Assembly (NCBI GenBank): GCA_020635015.1
Contig: JACKAP010000001.1
Coordinates: 124,001-188,000 of the forward strand
Reading direction: 5' to 3'
DNA: 64,000 bases
Source of the DNA: Calditrichia bacterium
GTDB taxonomy: Bacteria > Calditrichota > Calditrichia > RBG-13-44-9 > J075
Position numbers and translations under genes: made by a program. The notes under the pieces were generated by a model. That model worked only from the letters and a program-made list of their open reading frames with translations, searched no databases and was not told the DNA's origin. Shown in pieces: positions 51,391 to 60,917 of this stretch. Positions within the stretch are counted from its first letter, which is position 1. Every line of letters starts with the position of its first letter.

Positions 51391-52569
51391 ATGAGCAGAC
51401 AAACGTTACGATATCCTGTAATTATTGGTTTGGCGCTGGTTTGGGTGGTACTGGGTACTATCTCGGTATTGGCTCAAAAACCGCAATGGTACGTCAATTA
51501 TCAGGCGGGCCTGGAGGCGGTGGATGCCGCCAACTGGCAGCTGGCTTCCCAATATTTTCAGGAAGCGATCCGCATCAAAAATGATGAAACCAACAAGCTG
51601 CGCGCCTTTGGTGCCATTTTCATCGAGTATTTCCCCCACCGGGAGTTGGGGATCTGTTATTATCATCTGGGCGATTATGACAATGCCCGGCAATACCTGC
51701 AGTTCTCGATCTCCCGGAAAGCCACCGACCGCGCAAAGGACTATCTTAACCGGGTCAACAGCGGCAATTATGATACCGGACCCAGCACCCCACCGGCAAA
51801 TAACACCCCGCCGGCCAGCAACCCGCCCACTTCCATCCCGGTGACGCCGGATAATAACGGCAGCTCGGCGGCCAACGACATCTCTATCGTCGGCGAACGC
51901 ATGAGCCTGGCGGTGCTGCCCTTCGAGAGCAAAGGCATCATGAATCAGTTAGGCGACATCGATCTGTTTGACAAGATCGTCACCTCCTTCGTCAATGCCA
52001 AACGCTTTAAAGTGTTCGAGCGGGCGGAACTGCAGCGCATCCTGGAAGAGCAAAAGCTGGGTGCGAGCGGGGTGCTGGACGTCTCCACCGCCGCCCAATT
52101 CGGCCGGGCGATCGGAGTGGACGCGGTGGTGGTGGGCAGCATTACCCGCTCTACCAATTCCGCCAGCGTCGATGCCCGCCTGATCGATGCCGAAACTGCG
52201 GAGATCATCACTGCCAAGGATGCCATCAGCAGCAATACCTCCCTGCAGGGACTTTCCGACATGATCGTTGAAATGGTCAATAAAGTCAAGGCGGACCTGC
52301 CCCTGGTGCAGGGGTATGTGCTGAAGGTGGACGGTGACCGATTGACGGTCGACCTCGGCCATCGCAATGGGGTCAAAAAGGGGCTGAAGTGCCATGTTTT
52401 CCGCGAGGGTGAGGGGATCATTCACCCGGTCACCAAAGAGGTGATCCGCAGCGTGGAAGAAATTTGCGAGATGCAGATTACCGAAGTGTTCGATGTCTAT
52501 TCTGTCGGCATCATCACCAAATCGAAATCCGGATATCCGGCGACCGGCGATCGCCTGATGACAAAATAG
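51391..52569 (+). CDS. TPR and CsgG-type domain envelope protein
   Basis: A 392-residue protein. The N-terminus has a hydrophobic export helix (VIIGLALVWVVLGTISVLA). TPR-like repeats follow (QYFQEAIRI, ELGICYYHLGDYDNARQYL), then a Pro-rich linker, then a CsgG-family domain (LAVLPFESKGIM; FERAELQRILEEQKLGASG; AIGVDAVVVGSITRS). The C-terminal FlgT-like stretch has LTVDLGHRNGVKKGLKCHVF. CsgG-type domains are found in outer-membrane assembly factors. No lipobox is evident, so a pore function is not claimed. Confidence 0.82.
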   Translation: MSRQTLRYPVIIGLALVWVVLGTISVLAQKPQWYVNYQAGLEAVDAANWQLASQYFQEAIRIKNDETNKLRAFGAIFIEYFPHRELGICYYHLGDYDNARQYLQFSISRKATDRAKDYLNRVNSGNYDTGPSTPPANNTPPASNPPTSIPVTPDNNGSSAANDISIVGERMSLAVLPFESKGIMNQLGDIDLFDKIVTSFVNAKRFKVFERAELQRILEEQKLGASGVLDVSTAAQFGRAIGVDAVVVGSITRSTNSASVDARLIDAETAEIITAKDAISSNTSLQGLSDMIVEMVNKVKADLPLVQGYVLKVDGDRLTVDLGHRNGVKKGLKCHVFREGEGIIHPVTKEVIRSVEEICEMQITEVFDVYSVGIITKSKSGYPATGDRLMTK

Positions 52570-52658
52570 TTGATGGGTTAACGGGTTAATGGGTGTATGG
52601 GGAAAACTCGACGTCCCACGCATGCCCCTGTTAACCCATTGGCTCATCCACCCATAAA
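52570..52658. repeat. Family A-like inverted repeat
   Basis: TGATGGGTTAACGGGTTAAT on the left and TTAACCCATTGGCTCATCCA on the right, with no GGGTCGCGACCC core. Confidence 0.7.
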
Positions 52659-52854
52659 CAATAAATGCACTGCCTACAAAGTTTTCGAAAGTTCAGTATT
52701 GGTTGTTGGTCATTGGTTATTGGCAAAGGCCTGTCTTCACCAAAAGCCAAGGACCTATGATGCTTTGAAAACGGCAAAAAACTTAATCACCGTGTAGGAA
52801 ATGTTGTCCTCAATTAATTCATTATATTAACTGATCAGCTATTTGGAGGTGTGT

Positions 52855-53490
52855 ATGAAGAAGCATTTGATACAACTGGGTATTGCTTTGCTGGTATTGT
52901 TTCTGATCAATCCACTGGCGGCGCAGAATCGCAGTCCGCAAATTGAATTGTTCGGTGGTGCTGCATTTCCACTGAGCCCGGATGGGTTCAAAGACTATTA
53001 TAAGGTTGGCGGAAGCATTCACGGCCAGTATGTGATCTTTCCTTCTCCCAATATGGGGATCAGCTTTGGGGCAGCCTTCGAGAGTTTCGCGGTTGATGAA
53101 GATGCCATCCTGGCAGGTACCGGCCTTACCAGCAATGACGTCACGATTGACGCCAGTGCGAATATCGGAGAATTTGGGGTTGGTGTTCGTCCTTATTTAA
53201 CTCCGGTGACTGCTTCCAACCAGATCTATCTGTTTGGGATGGCGACCTTCAATGTGGTCAATGCAAAATCGTCTGTTACTTATACCGACTTTTTCGGCAA
53301 CGAAGTGACGGATGAGTTCGATGAGTCGGAAAACAAGTTCGGCGTTGCAGCCGGCGGCGGTCTGGAATTTCCGGCAGGCAGCAGCTTCAATATTCTGCTT
53401 CAAGGCCTGGTACGGTTTATTTTCACCAGTGACGAGTTTGCCGGCGGCACCCTGTCATTTGTCGGGGTTACTGCCGGGGTTGCTTTCTAA
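52855..53490 (+). CDS. Outer-membrane beta-barrel protein
   Basis: A 211-residue exported protein. The start at 52855 follows TTGGAGGTGTGT; an in-frame TTG four codons earlier contains the ribosome binding site and is rejected. The signal peptide is KKHLIQLGIALLVLFLINPL, ending AAQ. The mature part has alternating amphipathic strands with aromatic residues (QIELFGGAAFPLS, GISFGAAFESFAV, NIGEFGVGVRPYL) and ends LSFVGVTAGVAF, with the terminal Phe typical for barrel insertion. A strong terminator follows. Confidence 0.83.
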   Translation: MKKHLIQLGIALLVLFLINPLAAQNRSPQIELFGGAAFPLSPDGFKDYYKVGGSIHGQYVIFPSPNMGISFGAAFESFAVDEDAILAGTGLTSNDVTIDASANIGEFGVGVRPYLTPVTASNQIYLFGMATFNVVNAKSSVTYTDFFGNEVTDEFDESENKFGVAAGGGLEFPAGSSFNILLQGLVRFIFTSDEFAGGTLSFVGVTAGVAF

Positions 53491-53515
53491 ATATTGGGTG
53501 AGCTTTTTCTGATTT

Positions 53516-53556
53516 GAAAAATCCGCTGCCGGTTTTCCGGCAGCGGATTTTTTTTG
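53516..53556 (+). terminator. Intrinsic terminator after the beta-barrel gene
   Basis: ATCCGCTGCCGG, loop TTTT, CCGGCAGCGGAT, then eight T. An A-run before the stem makes it partly bidirectional. Confidence 0.95.
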
Positions 53557-53717
53557 CCTATCCTGTATTTTTTGCAATCAATACTTGAAATCGTGCTAAC
53601 ATCGGTATAAATTGCCAACCACTATCTAAAAATCAATCATATAAGTATTCATTTATCAAGCACTTCAGCATCTTATCTGCCACGGCTTTGCGGCCGCAAC
53701 CAAAAGGAGTATTTGGT

Positions 53718-53768
53718 ATGGTATTTACCGTAGAGCGTGCCGAGAGCACAAAAGTTATAACACTTTAA
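53718..53768 (+). CDS. Possible 16-residue leader peptide
   Basis: ATG with AAAAGGAG seven nt upstream, reading MVFTVERAESTKVITL and stopping 36 nt before the next gene. A good ribosome binding site is the only support, so it may be chance or a leader peptide. Confidence 0.2.
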   Translation: MVFTVERAESTKVITL

Positions 53769-53804
53769 CTATCTTTTTTCACAATTTCCTATGAAAGGAA
53801 GCTT

Positions 53805-55913
53805 ATGAAGATAAAGCGTGTGTTATACCGCGCATGCACAATAATGCTCATGCTTGCCAGCACAGGAATGTCGCAGTCCGGATGGGTCTGGCAGAATCCA
53901 CTGCCCCAGGGAAATCATCTCAGCAGCGTGTCTTTTGTTGATGCGAATATCGGCACTGCCGTGGGTGATGCCGGCACCATTTTGCGCACCACCGACGGTG
54001 GTGCCACCTGGACCCTTCAGCAAAGCAACACGACCAGCTGGCTCTTCGGGGTTTCCTTCGGCGATGCCAACCATGGCGTGGCGGTGGGAAATTTTTCGAC
54101 CATGCTGCGTACCACCGATGGCGGGTTCACCTGGATTGAGAGCCTGTCTCCCACCAATCTGCTGGCGGTATGTTTCGTCGACGCCAATATCGGCACCGCG
54201 GTGGGGCTGGGGGGCACCATCATGCGCACCACTGACGGCGGCGCCAGTTGGATGCAGCAAACCAGCCCGGTGATAAATCCGCTTTACAGCGTTTCCTTCG
54301 TCGACGCCAATATCGGCACCGCGGTGGGAAACGGCGGGGTGATCATCCGCACTACTGACGGCGGCACCAATTGGTTTAGCCAGGTCAGTGGCCGGACCAG
54401 CCAGTTGAGTTCCGTCGCTTTCGCGGATGCCAATCACGGCACGGTGGTGGGGAATTTCGGCGGCCTGCTGCGCACCACCGACGGCGGCGCCACCTGGACC
54501 AACCAGACGGTGCCGGTGACCTTCTTCGGGGGAAGCGTTGCTTACAGCGACGCCAACCACGGCACGGCCGTCGGACTCTATGGTAACATCATCCGCACCA
54601 GTGATGGCGGCGCCAGCTGGGTGGGGCAAACCAGCGGCACCGAGCGGTTTCTGAACGCGGTTTCCTTCAGCGACGCCAACCACGGTACCGCGGTGGGAAA
54701 TAACGGGGCGATCGTGCGCACCAGCGACGGCGGTGTCAACTGGAACAGCCAGTACAGCGGGCCGATCACCATCCTGCATGATGTCGCTTTTAGCGGAGCG
54801 GAGATCGGCATGGCGGTGGGGGATGACGGGCTGATCCTGAGCACCGTCAATGGCGGGACCACCTGGGTGCAGCGAAGCAGTGGAACCTCCTTGACGCTCC
54901 GCGGCATTGCGGTCAGCGACGCCAACCATGCCACCGCCGTGGGGCTGGGCGGCGTTATCCTGCGCACCAGCGATGGCGGCGCAACCTGGAGCGATCAGTC
55001 GCCCGGCCCTCCGACCGCCTATTTTAATGTTTCGTTCAGCGATGCCGACCACGGCACCATCGTCGGTACCGGCGGCGCCATTCTGCGCACCAGCGATGGT
55101 GGCGCCAATTGGGTGCAGCAGACCAGCGGCACCACCCAGCCGCTGCTGGATGTATCCTTCAGTGACGCCCTCACCGGCACGGCGGTGGGCGGCAGCGGCG
55201 TCATTTTACGCACCAGCGATGGTGGCACCAACTGGGCGCAGCAAACCAGCGGCACTAGCTTTTATCTCGAAGGGGTCGCTTTCAGCGATGCCAATACCGG
55301 CACGGCGGTGGGCAGCAACGGCACCATTCTGCGCACCAGCGACGGCGGCGCCAGCTGGACCTTGCAATCCGGAGGAACAACCACCAAGCTTTTGAGTGTC
55401 GCTTTCAGCGATGCCGATCACGGTATCGCAGCAGGCAATGACGGCATCATCATCCGCACCAGCGACGGCGGCGCCAGCTGGACCCACCAGAGCAGCGGCA
55501 CCAACAGCGGCCTCCTTGGCGTCTCTTGCAGCGATGCCAACACCGGCACGGTCGTGGGAGCTGAAGGCACTATTCTGCGCACCTATACCGGCGGGGTGGT
55601 TGCGCTCGAGGAGCATCAATCCGTAGAGCCCCCGCAGGATTTTGCCTTGTATCAGAATTATCCCAATCCGTTCAATCCGGTGACAGTTATCAGTTATCAA
55701 TTATCGGTTGTCAGCGATGTGGTCTTGACGGTGTATGACCTGCTGGGACGGAAAGTGCGAACGCTGGTTGCGGAACGCCAGGCCGCCGGCTTGCAGTCAG
55801 TGCTGTGGGACGGCAGCGATCAGGGCGGCCGGCCGGTAAGCTCGGGATTGTATATTTACCGGATGCAAGCCGGTCCGCAGGTGCAAAGCCGCAAGATGCT
55901 GTTGATTCGATGA
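53805..55913 (+). CDS. Secreted YCF48/BNR-like repeat protein with type IX sorting domain
   Basis: A 702-residue protein. The signal peptide is followed by about 14 repeats of some 43 residues, each with the pattern SFxDANxGTAVGxxGxILRTxDGGxxW, forming one or two beta-propellers (HCF136/YCF48-like). The repeats are also alike at DNA level, which favours gain and loss of units. The last 90 residues (FALYQNYPNPFNPVTVISYQ, VYDLLGRKVRTLV, SGLYIYRMQAG, KMLLIR) are a type A T9SS C-terminal domain, so it should be exported across the outer membrane and anchored or released there. Ligand unknown. Confidence 0.88.
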   Translation: MKIKRVLYRACTIMLMLASTGMSQSGWVWQNPLPQGNHLSSVSFVDANIGTAVGDAGTILRTTDGGATWTLQQSNTTSWLFGVSFGDANHGVAVGNFSTMLRTTDGGFTWIESLSPTNLLAVCFVDANIGTAVGLGGTIMRTTDGGASWMQQTSPVINPLYSVSFVDANIGTAVGNGGVIIRTTDGGTNWFSQVSGRTSQLSSVAFADANHGTVVGNFGGLLRTTDGGATWTNQTVPVTFFGGSVAYSDANHGTAVGLYGNIIRTSDGGASWVGQTSGTERFLNAVSFSDANHGTAVGNNGAIVRTSDGGVNWNSQYSGPITILHDVAFSGAEIGMAVGDDGLILSTVNGGTTWVQRSSGTSLTLRGIAVSDANHATAVGLGGVILRTSDGGATWSDQSPGPPTAYFNVSFSDADHGTIVGTGGAILRTSDGGANWVQQTSGTTQPLLDVSFSDALTGTAVGGSGVILRTSDGGTNWAQQTSGTSFYLEGVAFSDANTGTAVGSNGTILRTSDGGASWTLQSGGTTTKLLSVAFSDADHGIAAGNDGIIIRTSDGGASWTHQSSGTNSGLLGVSCSDANTGTVVGAEGTILRTYTGGVVALEEHQSVEPPQDFALYQNYPNPFNPVTVISYQLSVVSDVVLTVYDLLGRKVRTLVAERQAAGLQSVLWDGSDQGGRPVSSGLYIYRMQAGPQVQSRKMLLIR

Positions 55914-55952
55914 GGATGAATTGATTTTTTATCAAAAGGAAGGAGCCTGACC

Positions 55953-58100
55953 ATGCAATGGATCATTTTTGCAAGATATCAACCCATCTTAAAAATATAT
56001 GCGGCAGCGATGGTTTTATTCTGTTCATTACCGCTGCTTTCCCAGAACAGCCTTAACACCACCCTGGAAGGCCGCTGGGCGATCGGGCATTGTCTTGCTG
56101 CTGACGCCTCCGGATCCCTGGTTTACTATGCCAATGGCGGATTTTTGATCATTGCCGACGTTTCCGATCCGGCCAACCCGGTGGAAGTGGGGAAAATTGC
56201 GGTGCCGGCACGGATTTATGGTATGGCGGTCAGTGGGGATTTTGCCTACCTGGCAGATGCTTTTGAAGGATTGCGGATCATCGACCTGAGCGATCCGGCC
56301 AATCCGGCGGAGATAGGCTTTTGGGATACCAACGGCACCGCGCTGAGTGTGGCGGTCAGCGGTAATACCGCTTATGTGGCGGACGGCAACCAGGGCTTGC
56401 GGATTATCGATGTCAGCAACCCCGCCATGCCCCAGGAAGTGGGCTTCTTTGATCCGCTGCTGGGCAACAGCAGCTACGTCACCGTCAGCGGCAATTATGC
56501 CTATGTTGCCGACGGCAGCGAAGGACTGCGGATTATCGATGTGAGCAATCCGGCCAGTCCCACGGAAGCCGGGGTGTTCAATCCCGCCGGCAGCCAGATC
56601 CTCCGGGTGGCGGTCAGTGGCAGCCTGGCCTATATTGCCGACGCCGTCTTTGGCTTGCGGATTGTTGATATCAGCAACCCGGCCAGCATCACAGCCGTCG
56701 GCGATTTTCCACTGCCGGGGGCCAGCGCGATAAACCTGGTCGGAAGCCTGGCTTATGTGGCCAGTGGTTTCGATTTTCGGGTGATCGATGTCAGCAACCC
56801 GGCCAATCCAGCCGAATTGGGATCAATCTTCGTCAATTCCAGCACCGTCGATCTGGCGATGAGCGGCGACCTTGCCTTCCTGGCGAACGGGCAGTCGGGG
56901 CTGCGGGTGATCGATGTCAGCAATACCAGCGCTCCGCTAGAAACCGCTTTGCTTGAAGTCGGAGATACTGCCTGGGATGTGGCCGTTTCCGGCAACTTTG
57001 CCTATCTGGCAGACGGTTTAGCCGGCCTGCGCATTCTTGACATCAGCGATCCGGCGAACCCGGACGAGCGCGGGGTTTTCAAAAACCTCTTCAGTGTAGT
57101 ACGGGGCGTGGCGGTCGGCGGCAATCTCGCATACCTGGCCGATGGCAACAACTTGCGGATTGTCGACGTCAGCGATCCGGACAATCCTTTCCAGGTGGGC
57201 GCCCTGCCGGTTAACGGGGCGATGAATCTGGCGGTCGAGGGCGGCCTGGCTTATATTGCTGCCAGTAATTTAGGATTACGGATCATCGACGTCAGCAATC
57301 CCGCCGCTCCCGCAGAAACCGGTTTTTTTGACATTCCCGGCGCGGCGGTGGATGTCGCCGTGAGCGGCAACCTGGCCTATCTGGCCTACGGCACCTCAGG
57401 TTTATGGATCGTCGATGTGAGCAATCCGGCCAGCCCCACGGAAGCAGGCTTCTTCGATACTCCCGGCACGACGTTTGGCGTGGCGCTCGCCGGCAGCCAT
57501 GCCTATCTGGCGGACGGCCCCGGCGGCCTGCGCATCATCGATGTCAGCGATCCGGCCAATCCCGCCGAGACCGGTTCGCTCAATTCGGTCGCGGTGGCGG
57601 AAGATGTGGTGGTTAGCGGCAATTATGCCTATGTGGCCGGCACATTGGGTCTGCGGGTCATCGACATTATCCAGCCCGCCAATCCACTGGAAGCCGGTTA
57701 TTACGATACCGGCGAGACCGCCTTCGGGGTGGCCGTGAGCGGTGACCGGGCCTATGTGGCGGATGGGTTGGACGGCATGTATATCATTCGCAATGACCTG
57801 GTGAGCGGCGTGGAACCGGCTGCCGGCGCGATACCCGACAATTTTCGACTGCACCAAAACTATCCCAATCCGTTTAACCCGGCAACGATCATCGGATACG
57901 AGATCCCGGCCGCGGCAACAGTGAATCTTTCGATATATAATGCCGCCGGCCAGTTGGTAAAAACCCTGGTCGATGAACGGAAAAGCGCCGGGGCCCATTC
58001 CGTGCAGTGGGATGCTTCCGGCAATAGCTCGGGGATCTATTTTTATCGACTGAAAGCAGGTGGACATGTTGCGGTGCGGAAGGGGATTTATCTGCGGTAA
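55953..58100 (+). CDS. Secreted LVIVD-repeat protein with type IX sorting domain
   Basis: A 715-residue protein. After a signal peptide (AAMVLFCSLPLLSQ) come about 14 LVIVD-type repeats with the pattern GLRIIDVSNPANPxEVGxF and VAVSGNYAYVAD, which build a beta-propeller. The C-terminal domain is NFRLHQNYPNPFNPATIIGY, LSIYNAAGQLVKTLVDERK and SGIYFYRLKAGG, a T9SS sorting domain. It follows the YCF48-like protein by 39 nt, with GGAAGGAGCC before the ATG, so the two probably form an operon of surface proteins. Confidence 0.88.
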   Translation: MQWIIFARYQPILKIYAAAMVLFCSLPLLSQNSLNTTLEGRWAIGHCLAADASGSLVYYANGGFLIIADVSDPANPVEVGKIAVPARIYGMAVSGDFAYLADAFEGLRIIDLSDPANPAEIGFWDTNGTALSVAVSGNTAYVADGNQGLRIIDVSNPAMPQEVGFFDPLLGNSSYVTVSGNYAYVADGSEGLRIIDVSNPASPTEAGVFNPAGSQILRVAVSGSLAYIADAVFGLRIVDISNPASITAVGDFPLPGASAINLVGSLAYVASGFDFRVIDVSNPANPAELGSIFVNSSTVDLAMSGDLAFLANGQSGLRVIDVSNTSAPLETALLEVGDTAWDVAVSGNFAYLADGLAGLRILDISDPANPDERGVFKNLFSVVRGVAVGGNLAYLADGNNLRIVDVSDPDNPFQVGALPVNGAMNLAVEGGLAYIAASNLGLRIIDVSNPAAPAETGFFDIPGAAVDVAVSGNLAYLAYGTSGLWIVDVSNPASPTEAGFFDTPGTTFGVALAGSHAYLADGPGGLRIIDVSDPANPAETGSLNSVAVAEDVVVSGNYAYVAGTLGLRVIDIIQPANPLEAGYYDTGETAFGVAVSGDRAYVADGLDGMYIIRNDLVSGVEPAAGAIPDNFRLHQNYPNPFNPATIIGYEIPAAATVNLSIYNAAGQLVKTLVDERKSAGAHSVQWDASGNSSGIYFYRLKAGGHVAVRKGIYLR

Positions 58101-58158
58101 AATAAACCGAAATTTGCGTAAAATGAAATTAGAGAGCAACTAACCCTTTAGGACTTTA

Positions 58159-58256
58159 GCCACAGAGTCACAGAGTTCACTGAGACTGACGACTGACAAC
58201 TGATGAACTGAAAACTGATGACTGACAAACCTCTGTGTTCTCTGTGGCTCTGTGGC
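58159..58256. repeat. Dispersed inverted repeat, family B
   Basis: GCCACAGAGTCACAGAGTTC on the left and CTCTGTGGCTCTGTGGC on the right, with CTGACGACTGACAACTGATG in the middle. Confidence 0.85.
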
Positions 58257-58371
58257 TATATTGTTTATGCCTGCCAAAAACAAATATTCCGCAAGTTTTA
58301 TTCCCTCCAATTTGCTAAACTATACCAACTTAAATGATCGTTCTTTGTAAACGATAAGCTCCGGAGGTCCC

Positions 58372-60606
58372 ATGCAGATCAAACGCTTCATTTCCGTAAT
58401 TGCCATCCTGTTCCTCTTCCCGGCATTGTATTCCGCCCTGGCGCAGGATAAAACCGCCATAACGGCAGAATGGATCTACAGCGATGAGGGAACGGCGGCG
58501 GATGATGTGCCCCGCTTTACCTGGCTGGCAAACAGTACCGCTATTTTATACGATCTCCGTCAGCCCGCAGCGGAGCGCAGTTTCGAACTTTTTGATCCCG
58601 GAAACGGCCGGCGTACCCCGCTGCTGGATATGGCCGCCGCCCTGTCCAGCCTGCAGGCCATCCCCGGCGCGCCGGACAGCCTGGAGTCGTTGGACTGGCC
58701 TGATTCATTCGATAACGCCGGTAAGCAGGCCGTCTATTTGTTCGGGAAGGATATTTACCTGTTGAACCTTGCTTCGGCGCAATTCCGGCGCCTTACCGAA
58801 ACCGACGCAGCGGAAAAATCGGTGCGGTTTTCCCCCGACGGCAAACGCCTCGCCTTCGTACGGGAGAATGATCTTTATATGTATGATATCGAAAACGCTG
58901 GCGAAAAACGTCTGACCTTGAACGGCTCGGAAACCCTGCTCAACGGCACCCTCTCCTGGGTTTACTGGGAGGAGATCTTCGGACGCCAGGATATCGGCTA
59001 TTGGTGGTCGGGCGATTCCAAGGCCCTCGCCTTCCTGCAGACCGATGAGTCCGGGGTGGACCTGATGTATTTTCCTGATTTCAAACCGGCCGTTCCACGG
59101 GTGATCACTCAGCGCTATCCCAAAGCCGGGGATGATAATCCAATCGTACATGTGGGGATCATCGAAGTGGATGCGCCGGCGCCCAAACCGCTCTGGATGG
59201 AACTGGAGGGAAAGGAATATGAATATATCTGCCGGGTCAACTGGCTCCCCGGCGACCGTCAGATCTGCGTTCAGACCATGAACCGCGCTCAGAATGAGTT
59301 GGATTTTTTTGTGGTCGAGCGCCAGAGCGGCTACGGACGCCAGTTGATGCAGGAGCGTGATCCGGAAGGATGGGTGAACATCAATGACGACCTCTATTTT
59401 CTGAAAGACGGCAAACACTTCATCTGGCAGTCGGAGCGCGATGGCTACGCTCATCTCTACCGCTTCGATATGAACGGCAAGGCGGTCAACCAGATCACCC
59501 GCGGCGAATGGGCCCTGCGCACCTCCAGCAGCGGGCCTTTCTGGCTGCGCCAGGCGGTTACCGCCGTAGATGAGGCGAACGGCTGGATCTATTTTACCGC
59601 GATGGAAAAATCATCGATTGAGCGCCACCTCTACCGCATCCGCTTCGACGGCAGCAAGATGACCCGCCTCAGCAAGGAAGACGGCACCCACCGGATCTCT
59701 TTCAGCCCGGATGCCCGCTATTATTTTGATACCTATTCCAACATCCGCACCATGCCCTCGCTGGCGCTATATCAGAATGACGGAAAGCGCAAGCTGGTGC
59801 TGGCGGAACCGCGGCCGGAGCTGCTGGCGAAATTTGACATGCAGTATCCCGAGCATTTTACCATTCCGGCGGAGGACGGCTTCCCGATGCCGGCGGAGAT
59901 ACTCAAGCCGCGCGATTTCGATCCCGGCAAGCGCTATCCGGTCATCTACTACATCTATGGCGGGCCCGCCGCTCCGACGGTGTTTGATGCCTGGCGCGGT
60001 ACTTCGCTTTACTTCGATCTGATGTTGCTGGACCGCGGCTATATTGTCGTACGCTTCGACCACCGCAGCGCCACCGCGATCAGCAAAAAACTGGAGAACC
60101 GGCTACGCGGAATGATGTCCGGCCCCCGGGAACTGGAAGATGTGGTGGCGGGAGTGAAATGGCTCAAATCTCAGACCTATGTCGATCCGGAGCGGGTGGG
60201 CATCTGGGGCTGGAGCGGCGGGGGCAGCTTTACGCTCAACGCCATGACCCGCTCCAAAGAATTCAAGGCGGGCATTGCCGGAGCGCCGGTCAGCGACTGG
60301 CATTATTATGACACTCGCTGGGCGGAAGCCGGGATGCTACGGCCCCAGGATAATCCGGAAGGATATGAGAAGACCTCTTTCGTAAAGACCGCCAAGGACC
60401 TGCACGGCCGGCTGATGCTGGTGCACGGCACTTACGACGACAACGTGCATCCCCAGAATACCTGGGCCTTCGCCAACGAGCTGATCAAACACAACATCCG
60501 TTTCGAGATGATGATCTACCCGATGCGCAAGCACGGCTTCACCGACCGCCCGGCGCTGATTCATCGATATAATACCATGCTGGAGTTCTGGGAGCGGAAT
60601 TTGTAA
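58372..60606 (+). CDS. Secreted S9B peptidase, DPP IV-like (second copy)
   Basis: A 744-residue exported enzyme (signal peptide KRFISVIAILFLFPALYSAL). The propeller has the DPPIV-type element SWVYWEEIFGRQDIGYWW. The hydrolase domain has the nucleophile in GIWGWSGGGSFTL, where GWSGGG replaces the more common GWSYGG, the Asp in GTYDDNVHPQNT, and the His in MRKHGFTD. CTCCGGAGGTCCC lies before the ATG. It differs clearly from the copy at 35 kb, so they are old paralogues and not a recent duplication. Confidence 0.92.
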   Translation: MQIKRFISVIAILFLFPALYSALAQDKTAITAEWIYSDEGTAADDVPRFTWLANSTAILYDLRQPAAERSFELFDPGNGRRTPLLDMAAALSSLQAIPGAPDSLESLDWPDSFDNAGKQAVYLFGKDIYLLNLASAQFRRLTETDAAEKSVRFSPDGKRLAFVRENDLYMYDIENAGEKRLTLNGSETLLNGTLSWVYWEEIFGRQDIGYWWSGDSKALAFLQTDESGVDLMYFPDFKPAVPRVITQRYPKAGDDNPIVHVGIIEVDAPAPKPLWMELEGKEYEYICRVNWLPGDRQICVQTMNRAQNELDFFVVERQSGYGRQLMQERDPEGWVNINDDLYFLKDGKHFIWQSERDGYAHLYRFDMNGKAVNQITRGEWALRTSSSGPFWLRQAVTAVDEANGWIYFTAMEKSSIERHLYRIRFDGSKMTRLSKEDGTHRISFSPDARYYFDTYSNIRTMPSLALYQNDGKRKLVLAEPRPELLAKFDMQYPEHFTIPAEDGFPMPAEILKPRDFDPGKRYPVIYYIYGGPAAPTVFDAWRGTSLYFDLMLLDRGYIVVRFDHRSATAISKKLENRLRGMMSGPRELEDVVAGVKWLKSQTYVDPERVGIWGWSGGGSFTLNAMTRSKEFKAGIAGAPVSDWHYYDTRWAEAGMLRPQDNPEGYEKTSFVKTAKDLHGRLMLVHGTYDDNVHPQNTWAFANELIKHNIRFEMMIYPMRKHGFTDRPALIHRYNTMLEFWERNL

Positions 60607-60643
60607 ATCGTCCTGATAAACAGGGCGGGATAGCATTTTTTAA

Positions 60644-60904
60644 GTCCACGGATTACACGGATTTTCACTGATGCTTTTTGTTTTGAGCGTATCGCGTTAC
60701 AGACGCTATTCACGCTGTCATTGCGAGGCGTTTTTGGCCAAAGCAATCTCCCGTGCTTCGCAACCAATTGCAGTTACGTTGGAAGCGTTCCGCAGGAGAT
60801 TGCCACGCCGCAAAATACGCGGCTCGCAATGACAGCACCTAAAAACAGCTTGAGGTCAGTAACGCTTTTTGTATTATCCGTGAAAATCCGTGTAATCCGT
60901 GGAC
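60644..60904. repeat. Dispersed inverted repeat, family C, with 25-bp perfect arms
   Basis: The left arm 60644-60668 begins GTCCACGGATTACACGG. The right arm 60880-60904 is its exact reverse complement over 25 bp. Confidence 0.93.
60714..60836. repeat. Dispersed inverted repeat, family D, nested in family C
   Basis: GCTGTCATTGCGAG (60714-60727) and its perfect reverse complement (60823-60836), with AAGCAATCTCC, TGCAGTTACGTTGGAAGCG and GGAGATTGCC inside, as in the 46651 copy. Confidence 0.93.
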
Positions 60905-60917
60905 TGTCTTTTGTCTT

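Larger units (their letters stand above)
53491..53804. other. 314-nt gap with terminator and a 16-codon ORF
   Basis: After the terminator, 53557-53700 is AT-rich and featureless. 53718-53768 is a short ORF (listed separately). The next gene starts at 53805 behind GAAAGGAAGC. Confidence 0.6.
60607..60917. other. 311-nt gap filled by nested repeats
   Basis: Convergent S9B and isocitrate lyase genes are separated by one family C element (60644-60904) that contains one family D element (60714-60836). No gene is visible. Confidence 0.8.

Noticed and set aside
53640..53800. Riboswitch before the YCF48-like gene
   Set aside because: A small GC-rich stem near 53680 is visible, but I cannot match it to any known riboswitch consensus.
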